The position numbers and the translations under genes were made by a program. The notes beneath the pieces are model-generated. The model was not told the DNA's origin and searched no databases. It saw only the letters and a program-made list of their open reading frames with translations. 64,000 nucleotides of DNA from Schistocephalus solidus (lineage: Eukaryota > Platyhelminthes > Cestoda > Diphyllobothriidea > Diphyllobothriidae): positions 104,460 through 168,459 of the forward strand of contig WEDG01003953.1 of assembly GCA_017591395.1 (NCBI GenBank). The letters run 5' to 3'. Shown one piece after another: positions 1 through 11,800 of this stretch (position 1 is its first letter; every line of letters starts with the position of its first letter).

Positions 1-3000
1 AACTGAAATTTATTTTGTTATAAAGCTGGAAAGGTTATATTTGATGAGCTAAATTCTGAACATTTTCTATATAAGAAAATGTCATTTACTTAATGTGCTA
101 CAACGTACTCAGCTAATAATTTTAATGACTCATGTTCCATCTTCAAAGACTGACCGTCTTGATTCCTCTTATCAGATTTTGTCAATTTAATATTTACAGG
201 TATTTAATGCGTCAAACTGATCCTGATTCCTTCAAAGACGACTCAGTCTGCGAGCATCCAAAATGTCGAAGTTTTCAAATTAGATTTTGTATTTCCGTCC
301 AAAACTTTTGGAATTCTGAACGCTATCTCAAATAAATTACCGGCCTTAATAATGTGATACGTCAAATTGACATTCATGGAATATATATTAAAAAAAAAAA
401 AGTATTAAAGTTAATGTCACATATAAAATGATTTTATAAAAAGTATAGTAAAACAGTGGAATTGAATTAATGGGCTCCAAAAATGCTGAAATGTAGTACC
501 AGATACTAAATATTCTTAATGAAATCGTTGATTGAAATAAATTATGGAGTAAAATTACGAAACATCCAACATTGATTCGCTTATTTAAAAAAGAGATCAT
601 TCTTAAATATAAGCCACTATTTGATTGCAATATAATACATAATAACTCCTGCAAAATGCCAAAATTTAAGAAAGATTAAAAATCACTCGCAAGCCGGTAT
701 CAATATGTACCAAAACTTTAAAATAATAGTGAACAACTTTAATCGAATTTAAAACTGAAGGGAAGTATACAGATTAATTTAGCTTTAACTGTTTCAGAAA
801 AGCGGCAATTTCATAAGACATAACAATTGTGGTAACTGAGACTAGTAAATGCAAAAAAACTTGTTAGGTGACATCACAAACACTGTTTTATGCATATGAA
901 GATACCTTTCCTTTCGTCAAATTTATTAATAGGTATTTCTGGTATACAAGTGTTTTTTTAGCACAAAGCAAAAACTTAAGGTTTTAGTCTGTGCTATAAA
1001 ATAGCCCAGAAATTTTATTGGATATCCGGCAACCTACAAAATCACCCAAATCCTGCCAGTTTTTCTTTCAAAAAACAAAACTAAAAATGAAGTGGTGTTT
1101 GGTAAAATGGTTTGTGAGCCTGACATTTACTCAGTAAGCCAATGTAACAAAACATTTCACTCAAGTACTCACTCAAATTTCGAGGCCAAAGTTGCATAAG
1201 TTATGTCATCTACTGTAAATTTTGCACCGTAATATGACGACGTTAAGAAAGTAGAGACAACTCGGCTGGTGCATAACTAAAAGGAGAAAACATTAAATGT
1301 ATTTTTTAACACAAGCATTTCCGACTTCCCTTCTGAGTTTATCTACGTCATTAAGCGGAAAATGGGATTTTAAACTACCAAAGTAGATTTATTTTGCATT
1401 ATTTCACTCCGCATTTATAAAGGTGGCACTATGCACTGTTTAGTGGCCTCATATAAATGGTTCTTATTTCGTAGTGAACACAGTTGTGTGTGAATAATTG
1501 AATTAAGTTTGCATTTTACATAGAGCTTTACATATGAGCTTCATCTAGCTTTCATAAGGGAGTATTCTGTACAATTCGAAAATTCAACTCCTTTTTTTGA
1601 ATACTCCGCGTTCTTTTTAAAAAACTGGAAAACCAAATACGTGAATTATACAGAAAATAACTTAGTATTTAAACGTTCAAGCCCAAAAAACGGCTTTTAT
1701 TTCTATGCAAAATAATTGGTTCATCTTTTTGACCCTGCATTTTGATTTCTTGGGAAACGTTTTAACTACTTCATTGAATAAACTGCCATTCTACCATATG
1801 AATAAATTCGCACTGGACTCACTCATTTTATTCAGTATAGGCGTTAATAAACTCCGTAGATATTATAAAAATGCTTTAAACATACTAACTTAAAGTGAAA
1901 AATATCAAGTTCTATAAGTGAAAATAGTTTTATTATTGTGAGATATATTCCTTCTCACTGATCGATGTCCCCTGCTAAACAATCTTATTATCCGATATAA
2001 AAAAGAAGTATGTTGTCATCTGAAGCAGCTGAAACCAAACTATGTTACTTTGTACAGACCGATCTGTCAACCACAGTAAGCAGACAGTAGTTTTTAAAGT
2101 AACCCAGATTTCTGTATATGCGTATTATTTTTTCTTGCCAATTTTGTCCATGAAAACATTCACCAGTCACTCGTGTATAATAGATCAGAATGTAATTTTG
2201 AAATTTCCATTTATTTTCCATTTGCTGATGTGTGCACGCTGCTTAATAGATCATTTTCACCCTTAAAATAAGATTTCAGTGGCTTCAGATCGAAATATAT
2301 ATTTTGGTGAACATTTTAGAAAGCAAGGAATAATATAAGGCCAAGTGCTTTCGTAGGTTGCATTTTAAATGCACTAGACTACATGCACCTGGTGTGCTTG
2401 GGTGTAATGCGGAATTTACTTAATCAGTGGAGATTGCGTGTGAAGAGGTTTTCTCCAAAACTTAATGACCTCATCCAAAAATGCAGTCAGTGCTTGCCGA
2501 TGGAATTTTCCCGCAAGTGCAGAACATTAGATTTTCTCGAGTTTCTGGAAGGTTGCTGAATTTCGTCAATTTGTGCTGTACATAGGCCCTGTTGTTGTGA
2601 AACCCTATCTTAAAAATGACCGTTTTATGCATTTTTTGCCGTTTTCTGTTGCAGTATATATTTTTTTATCCTATTTTACATAAGATTCGGTTTGGTTTCC
2701 GATTTCGCCGTATTGCATATAATTTTTATTGTTTAGTTCACCTACATGAAGATGTGAGTCGGTTTGGAGTGTTGCGTTCTGACATCTGTTTCCTCTAATG
2801 GAATGCAGTACCATCCGTTTGTTGACTGCTCTGACGTTTTACAACATCGATTTCTTCTTATAGGCTTTGCATGTTTAAAGCCTCAAATTAGGCAAGTACT
2901 CCTTCGACTGCAACCATATCTGATATTATACTTAAATATGTCGCTTTTAACATTGACGATCAATTTATTCCAATTCCCTTGTTGCACACGTTTAAAAACA

Positions 3001-3717
3001 ATGACTGTTTTCAAATTATTTTTTTCTCTCGTATTTTTCAAAGTTTTTCGTACACACGTTTAAATTAGATTTTAATGCATTATGGTTTGCTTTTTAATCA
3101 TGTGTGCTGTATGTAGATGTTCTGCGTTGTTGGATTTATCAATTACAAAAGCTATTGACTGGTTCCATGGTGCCAGAGACAGGTACGGTGGCAGATAAAA
3201 CGCCGGGAGGCAACTAAGAAGGTAAAACTACTCCATTGAATTTAACCAGCATATTTATTCAGCTTCCGGAATGGTCCACCAGTGGTCTAACTTACGCCAC
3301 AAAGTCTGCTTTTGAAGATATGGTAATTATCTTAATGTCTTAACATTAAACATATTTCAGGTTTAAACGTTATTAACTTAGTGATATTTATTTGAATCCT
3401 GACTTTGTGATTTATAACAATTTTCATAATTTTCACCACGGTATCCAACATATTTCTTTATTGAAGGAACCACCACCGGAAATCAGCAGCCATGTGGACA
3501 AACCTTGACCAATTTATACTGTGCATGTACAGTGTTATTTAATTTTTTTATAATAAATTACTTTGCAAATTTCATCTTCACATATCCTATTTCATGAGTG
3601 AGCGTGTACATCGCAGGAATGGCTTGAATGGATCTAAACGGAAACCATATTAATTGTATAGAATTGGGCCGTTAATATATCAATAGTTAGAGGAATATCA
3701 GTAGTGGCCGATTAGGA
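1..3717. other. AT-rich stretch, no gene recognised
   Basis: I read both strands and found only short open frames with no protein-like composition, no recognisable domain and no supporting splice pattern. The sequence is low in GC and rich in A and T runs. It is most simply intergenic DNA upstream of the innexin gene; unrecognised exons or old repeats cannot be excluded. Confidence 0.5.
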
Positions 3718-3910
3718 TGGGGAAGACTATGTGCGGTGGGCGTTCGATATAAAGGAAAAGGGGCTGCTAATGCGAGAAATCGTGGGGACCCGCTGCGCAT
3801 ATGTTTCTAGTGAGGGGGCCACACCGTCGACTTGGACATACCATTTTGCCCCGCCTGGCCCCCACTGGCCCAGGGGGCCAGGCGGGGCTGGTGCTCGTAG
3901 GGCCTCTAAG
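3718..3910. repeat. GC-rich patch with a perfect 15-bp palindrome
   Basis: This GC-rich island stands out from its AT-rich surroundings. Arms at 3849-3863 (CCCCGCCTGGCCCCC) and 3873-3887 are perfect inverted complements around a 9-nt loop. It is followed by GGCTGGTGCT and then AGGG, a tail seen again near 50152 and 52046. It is probably the end of a dispersed repeat. The overlapping open frames on both strands are a by-product of the palindrome. Confidence 0.6.
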
Positions 3911-5417
3911 AAACACAATTTATCATCTGAAAAAGCCTACGCATTGCTAACTACTAACTGTGTATTCTTTGTCTGTTGCATTAGTATCCTCGACAAATGA
4001 CGTTATTGCGGTGGGCATTTCGACACTGAGTACCGTAAAAAACTAATTGTCAACCTCTAAAATAACAGCGCAACACTAGGCTTCTATGATTGAAAAGCCA
4101 CTCAACTTTTGCGATTACTAGCTTAGAAACAGAGGGAATTTATTTTATTACTTTGAAGACAAGTAGGTGTTTGAATTTCACCGCGGGATTCACTGATATA
4201 CGTTTATAAGTTGAACATTTCCACCTTTTGATTTGACTGAGTATGTAGGTGATACGCTACTTGAGACGTTGTAGACGTTAACGTTTTCATTAACCAAATT
4301 TCAAAGAAGCCTGCCAGCATACCTATTTAAACAATTTTCACTATTCTTCTTCTTTTTCAAAGAAAAAATTCCTAGGGGTGCTGTTAAATTTATTTAAATT
4401 GCCAATGATCAGCTGGTTTGTGATCCAGAAAATTTGTCCGAAATCTGCAAAAAAAGATTGAGATAATTAGAAAGAATAATTTTGCTTCTCTATTAAAGCA
4501 CATACTTTACCGTTTTAAGCCAAATACTTTGAAATAGTTTACTTTGATTGAATAACACTCTGCGGCTTATAACAAGTGTCTAAACAGAAATACTTTAATC
4601 ACTTTTTCAAGTCAAATAAGTGCAAAACGTGCAGGCAAAATAAGGGTTTTCTTATAGTCATTTTACTTACACTGATTAACAGGCTGATTTGAATTTCTTT
4701 TTAAATTTTGGCAGAGGCAACAAAATAGTTAGGATCGTTTACTAAAAGCAAAGGTCGGAAAGCTAAAATTAAGGTTGCTTAAAATACGTTAAATTATATT
4801 AAAATGGAAAAAAGGTTTTTCGCTTCACATACAATTTGGTCAAATATGGAGAAAAATACAGAAAAATAAAGCCTATGTGAAGGTCAGTCACAATCGCGGG
4901 CCTTACAAATGTGTGTTATTGGATAGCTATTCAATCTTCCCTCTGAGACGTTAGCACGTGGACATCTAACTGTCCCAATATGCCCGTATTCTACGGAATT
5001 CGACAAAAAAGGTCTAAAAGGTTTCTTCAATGAATAAGCCAGATTCCGTTTTGATGCCCAAATTAAAACATCATGATTTTAAGAAAGTGTAATTCCAGTT
5101 CTCAGCCGCCAAATGTTATAATGCCTCCTTATCCAAAAAGCTCGCGGACGCTGTTAGTAAATTTATCCTTTCATTGGCAGGCGTCTCTGACCAATCCACA
5201 GCATGCTTGGGGACGATCAAAAAGCTAGCTGATCGTGGTTTTGTGCAGGACTGCACGACAGTCAACGCAACTTGAGAGGTTAAAATCAATTCTAAGTACC
5301 GATTATACTGCATAAATGTCCTGAAGTTTTCTTGAGAACCTCCATATCGATACAATATCATAGACTCCATTACTCTTCCAAGCAAAAGTGTCGTTTATTC
5401 ATCTCTTACATTTTTCC
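3911..5417. other. No gene recognised; upstream flank of the innexin exon
   Basis: This is AT-rich sequence with no convincing coding exon. The short frames near 5.1-5.4 kb on either strand have no recognisable domain. The stretch may contain the promoter and 5' untranslated region of the innexin gene, but I see no distinct promoter motif. Confidence 0.4.
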
Positions 5418-5831
5418 ATGGATGCAGCAATTATTGACGGAATTTCACACATTAGCTCTTCCGTTGGCTCCGAAAAGAAATGCCCAGACGACGATTTTGT
5501 CGATCGAGCAAACCACACCTACACTATGAATCTTCTCATGTTCTTCATTGCTATTGTGCTGTCTCGTCAACTGGTCGGAAAACCGATCAGCTGCTGGATT
5601 CCCAATGACTTTACGGGTGCCCAGGGCGAATACGCTGAGACGGTGTGTTGGGTCACTTCAACATACTTTATCGCGCCCGCACAAGCAACTGTGCCAATAG
5701 AGAAGGATCTTCGCTATGAGAAAACAATTTATTACTACCAATGGGTCCCTTTTATCCTTATGGTTCAAGCGGCCCTCTTCGTTTTTCCCTGCATTATCTG
5801 GCGCCTCTTCAACTCCCATACACGAATTAAT
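5418..5831 (+). CDS. Innexin exon 1 (N-terminus, TM1, extracellular loop 1, TM2)
   Basis: I start at the ATG at 5418 (MDAAIIDGIS), which gives a typical short innexin N-terminus before the DDDFVDRANH segment. TM1 is about residues 36-53. The first extracellular loop has its two cysteines in ISCWIPNDFTGAQ and ETVCWV. The innexin signature YYQWVPF opens TM2, which ends at IIWRLFN. The exon is 414 nt, ends after a complete codon, and is followed by the strong donor gtaagt at 5832. The frame stays open for a few codons past the donor, which is read as intron. Confidence 0.9.
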
Positions 5832-8800
5832 GTAAGTCCATCTGATGCAAACTTTTACAAAAGAAAAAAAGATCTTCTAGGATTTTAATTATCGAACCGC
5901 AATGACTGCTAATCCACAAACCATAATGTAGAGGCTATAAATATTGGTTTCTTAAAACAACGCTCCCTTCAAAAGGAAACGTTAACTAACTACAATATCG
6001 CTTGAGTAAAATTTGGATCTGAAATTAACAAGCTAAATGATGCTGATAAATTATGTTTCTTTCCCTTGTAGTAAAACGTTCGAAATATTTTACCACGTTT
6101 TTTGGGCATTACTGGAGAAAAAAAACTTTCTAGTTCTTTTATGTAGCAGAGCAATAATTGAAATCTTATTCAGACGGACTCCACGGCAGATATCTGCCTA
6201 ATGACAACCTCAAATCTGATTTTATGTGATTTCTCATAATAAGAAAATAAGTATATTAACAACGTTCCTCGCACAACGAATTTTTGCTAGATGCCTATCA
6301 TGGTGCCATACGTGGGAATAAGTTAATAATAGGAATACTCTTGCATGGCATCCATCGCACTCTCCCGTACCTTCCCCAGGACTGGTTTCAGGGCAGTCAA
6401 CGAGACCAAAAGCGAGAGAGGGCGCAGGTGGCAGGCGTGATGTGAAACGCCCACCACAGACCTTCCTCTGTTCGTGTCCCACACCCCTGGTCCCTGCACA
6501 ATATCTGCGTTGAATTTAATCGGACAGCCATTTTGGCAAATGATACTTCCTGCAATAGATAAGGCAAATTAAGAGATAAATACATTATTACAACAATTTG
6601 TTGGGCTTTCAAAATTTTTTAGCGGAAAATAAATAAATTATCAAAGTAAGCTTTAACTGAGCGTGTTCACGAATGATTGTTAAAAAGCTAAATAATTCAA
6701 AAAGGTTCATAATTATCCGAAGGCTTTTGTTGAGCCTCAAAAACAGGTTTAAATTCCAAAGCTTCATTTTTGTCAAAACCCTTTAGGCACTAATTTGGAG
6801 CATTTTCAGTTCTTTAGCAAAATAATGACCAATAATACTGCCAATTGAATAAAATCAGCAAAGGAACGATGAATTATCTCATTTTCGATTAAAACACTTG
6901 ACTGTAGGCCTTTTGAATCGTTTGAATACACGATAAACCATTCTAAAAATCGACATCAAATGTAAACCTAAAATGTATTCTCCTTTAAACTGCAGCTAAT
7001 ACGGATGTATGTAAAATGTGCTAGTTGATATTTGTTAAACTTCAGTTTAACAATGTTTCGAGGCTTTTGTGGTCGAGCAGTGATAAAAAAGTATAAATCT
7101 ATCTCCACTATGATTAACCTCTTCCTTAATTTGATTTTTACAATGGCTATCTTCTCGGTCAGCCAAATATTAATAATTCACTCTAAAATCCTGAAGTGAA
7201 AACTTTGAGGGCTTTCCTGTGTATCTGTCTAGTAAGAGAGCTTCGCGGATTTTTCCTGATTTGAAAGCTTTAAGCTTATCTATAACGCCAAATCAGTTCA
7301 GTTTTTTACAGTCCAGAACTATTATTCAATCGTTTACGTGTGCATTTAAAATTCAGGCTTCCAAAACTATGCCACTTAAATGAATACTTAGGGAAGAGTT
7401 TTACTACTTTAAATAACCTTGCGTGTTCCATTTGCAAAGGTACTATACACAATTAAATGAACAGGATAATAAGCCATTTTGATTAGTTGTGAGAGAAATT
7501 TCTCCTTGCAACATAAAAGCATAGTGTGTTTTTATCTCGCAGAATAGTTGCTTCACTAATAATTCTTGAGAAAAATTCCATATTCTGGTTAAAAAGTACT
7601 CAAATATAAAATTTAAATTAACAAAAACATCCATAGTTTCATTTCGTTTTTATGGTAAAATAGCAATATACACTTTCAAAATGACAACTTATTACTGATC
7701 TTACACCTTTTAACGTAATTCCACCCCCACTTATTTTAGGAGCATTAATAATCATGATCATTATAGCCAAATTGCACACGTTTTTTCACTCGTGTTTTAA
7801 CATTTTCTCAACTATAGTAAGAACGCCAGGTTTTGGATCATTTGGACGGCTTAAACTGGTCATTTTTAAAAGCCCAGTTTATCTGTTTGTTTGACTGATG
7901 TGCAAAGGCACTAGAAAAGCTAATTGAGCCCAGTCGCCAGGTTACTATTTGAGATAATATCTTGCAAGATTGATTTCCTCAGAGTTCACACTATCAAACA
8001 GATACAGACACAAAATATATGTCTTAAGAATTGAGGCGATTGTTCACATTCCCGGGGTATGTATAGTAGTGAGGAAACGCTATCAGATCGCCATAACTGT
8101 TTATTTATTTACTTGAGCTTTCGAACTCATACAGAAGTACACGATCAGAGCTAAAAGCGGAGAATACACAAGTAAGAGTTATAGGACGTATGAGCCAATC
8201 AAACATCAGTAACACCTTCCCAGAGGTGTTTGGCAGGGTTTTGTATATTGTAGCCAGATCGATATATTATTTAACTGAGTTCCAATCGGAGCCCCAGGCG
8301 TTAATCAAGTCGTGACTTGCCTTGATACTGGTTTCGCTTCCGATAAGAACTCGTCCAATTGTTATATCAATCCGAAAACAGCATACAACATACTCGGACG
8401 TTTCTAGAAGGGTTCAAAAGAAAGGTACAAACGATTGCACTCTGTATTTTCGTAAATTTGCAGAGGAAGGTACTCGAGAATTATGGAACTGTCACCAATA
8501 TACCCTCCCACTTCCTGCAAAGAACTGCATTATGTTCTCCATGAAAATTTTCAAAGTCACTAAAATCGTGCAATTAAGTGAATTAAAATTCGAATTTTCA
8601 ACACTTACCGAGGAAGCAATAATATGTAGACAGTTTCAGATGGAAAACATTGAGTTTCTTACGTACTATCTTGATACTTCCCAAAATTTACTTTAATTAC
8701 CAACGTAGCTATTTTGCAGTTTTATTGTGTTTAAGTTGTTAACGTTTGTTGGCATGTCGCATAATGCTCCTGACAATAAATAACCCTGCATTGGAAGAAA

Positions 8801-11800
8801 CATATTCTTAAAGTTCATCTGTTTGATTTAACGAAAAGGCATCAATCTCATACAATTATATCATCCGTTAAACCAATTGTCTCGGATATTAAGGTTAAGA
8901 TAATTGTTATGCGCTATTCTTTATGATCGTTATTGAATTTTTGACAAATGACGCAGATGCCAAGTATTTAGGGATGTCGAATGCTGACCCTGTTTACTCT
9001 CCTCATTCAGATCTTTTAACTGCAGCTTTGTGCATATAAAATTAAGACCAAAAAGGAACAGATTTATACCCCAAAACACGTCCCAATTACATAAGTTACT
9101 GACTCATGTTTGGGATAAGGCGACCATAGCAGACTTTTCCACGTGATTTCACTTTTTATTCACTCTGGTAAATTACTCTAAGAAAAGATATTATCATTTT
9201 TTAAATAATATATTTCAAGTGATATTTCAATTGTCCTCAAGCTATTTTATTTGGTCGTCTATTTTCCCAAATGAATTTCATCTATAAAGAAGAATTCATC
9301 TTAGGAAATCAATAACAGTTTGGTATGATTTAACTCACGAAATTGGCAGATCTATTCGATGCGTGGTACCATGATTAAGTGAATTAGCCTTTTATGTGTG
9401 GAACGCATAATGTATACGTACTTATCGGAAAAGGTACCTTTTATAACCAACGCAATTTTCTATTCTTCCATTGGCAGATTACCATTTGTTCTAGTCCTAA
9501 TTATTAGACTGTTGAAAAATAATAAAAGAGGTATTGTAGAAGTGCGCATGCAGGCTGTTTTAAAACTACCTAGCAGGTTCCCAGGTTCCCTAATTTGTCG
9601 GAAAAGGAACAGCAATGATAATCTGTAAGTCTATGAACCACGGTATTTCTCCAGTGGGTAGCGCGTTAGACTTGTGCCCAACGGGTCACGAGTTCGAGCC
9701 TCAGGCACCGCAGCGCCTGGGGTTGGGTATGGCTGGCTGATGACGGCTAATAAGCCAGAAATGGCAATTCCATTCTCCCTTGTCTTTGTCGGTTTATATA
9801 TATATATATTTCAAAGTAAAGAAGTTCTTTGGGAAACAATGAGTAACTTTATTATGTAAATTTTCAACGCTGGTTCCCCAGGTCGTCGTCAGGCTTGTGG
9901 TAAGTGTGCAAAAAAAGTTAAAATTTAAAACGTGTCGGAAAATCAATATTGCTGAATCAGTCCTGCCAATAGCTGTCATTTTTGCTGGATATCTCAATAT
10001 TATTGGCTACCGCCTTTTCCAATTTTCCTTGAGATTGTTGTACATGGCATCCAATTCGATGTGCCGATTAATGCACGAGTCATCAGAATGAATGGCCTCT
10101 AAGAATTCCGGACCTCTCTTCAATGGGCAGAAGCCCACAATGCGCGTTTTTTCCCATGCAAATTTGTTCCCAGTTTCTAGTGTATGCATGGCAACTTGAG
10201 ACAGGCGGTCTCGTCTCTTTACAGCCAACTGATGTACGTGTAGGCATGTAGATACTGATTTTCCTGTTTGGCCGCAATAAGCAAACATTACAACTGTTAC
10301 ATGGGATTTTGTAAACGGCTTTTTTTATCTTAATAGCTAACCCTATCCTTAAGGTGTACAAGCTGGTTTCGAATTGTAGTCGTTGGTTGGTGCGCCACGT
10401 AAATTTGGTGCTTCCGCAGGTGTCTTTCAACGAGTTCAGACACGTTTTTAATGTATGGAAGTGTTCGCCAGTTTTTTATTGTGGGCACATGATCGGAAAA
10501 ATCTAGTTCATTATCTTTTTCTTCATCTTTTAATTCTTGATGTCTCATGCATCTATGTACAAAAGCTCGAGGGTAACCGTTGCTGGAAAACAGTTTGAAT
10601 AGAAAAGGAGGTTAAATTTGGTAAAGTTCCTTGGTAAAACAGTGGGTTTTTGCTCGATTGATGAGTGTGTTGACAGCGCTTCGTTTGTGGGCGACAGGGT
10701 GTTTGCTATCATAATGTAGGATAACATCCGCATTAGCCTCTTTGCGGTAAACTGATGTTTAAAAGGTCCCATCAGTCTTTCGCTGTACGAGGCCGTCAAA
10801 AAAGGTAGTTGATTGTCAATTTCTTTTTCGAGCTTAAAGGTTATTCCAGGTATCGTCGAATTAATAATACTGTGCAGTGTTTCCAGTCGGTCCCTTTTAA
10901 GGATGACAAACGTGTCATCAACGAAGCGTACCCATAACTTGGGGTTAACCAGTGGTAGGGCAGTAGCTTCTAATTTTTCATTGTTACTTCCGCTAGGAAG
11001 CCAGAGATGGGTGAGCCCATAGGGGCTCCCTTTTGCTGTTGATAGAACTCTTGTGAATATGAAAAATTTGTTTCTAAGCAAAAGTCCAAGAGTTCAAACA
11101 AGGCAGATGTAGGAATATCCATGTCATAAGCATGGAGTAATTCTTCTATGCATTGCCTTGCCAGATCTAATGGTATGGATTTGAAGAGAGAAACAACATC
11201 GAAAGACACCATTATTTCATCTGCTGCAATGTTGAGTTTTCGTAATTTGTCCAGAAACCCTAGAGAGTTGTCAATGGATGTTTCACAATTCTTTGTTAAT
11301 GGGTGTAATTTGCGGAAAAGACAATTTTAAATCTTATAATTTGGTGCACCGATTAACGATACTATCGGTCGCAGTGACACCTCTGGCTTGTGAACCAAGC
11401 ATCTTTAATTTGAAAATTTAAATTGTCTTTCCATAATGATTTTGCTTAGCTATGGTCAGTTCGGTTTGTCTCAAGGATTTGGCAATATCTCCTGATGATT
11501 GCTTCTTTCCTGTAAGACGTTTTAAGTTCTTTTTCAATTGATGTATTCTATGTTTTAGTGGGATCTGCGTCAAGAGGTTTGTAGGTTGACCTATCTTGTA
11601 ACAATGACAGCATCTTTTTATCGTAGTCTGCTTTTTCCAAAATAGCTGTTGAAGCTCCTTTGTCCACAGGAAGGATTACAATGTTTTTGTCTGTTTTGAG
11701 ATATTTAAGGGCTTTTATTTCTTCGTTTGATAGTACTGAAAATGGATTTCGGTTCTTTAAAGCATGTACAGTGTTATTTTGAATTGTGAAACGTTCATCT

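Noticed and set aside
3727..4000. Overlapping 63- and 89-codon frames at the GC palindrome
   Set aside because: Proline/glycine-rich translations on both strands reflect the palindrome itself; no domain and no splice context.
8322..8696. 124-codon + strand frame
   Set aside because: No recognisable domain, AT-driven composition and no partner exons; consistent with chance in intronic DNA.
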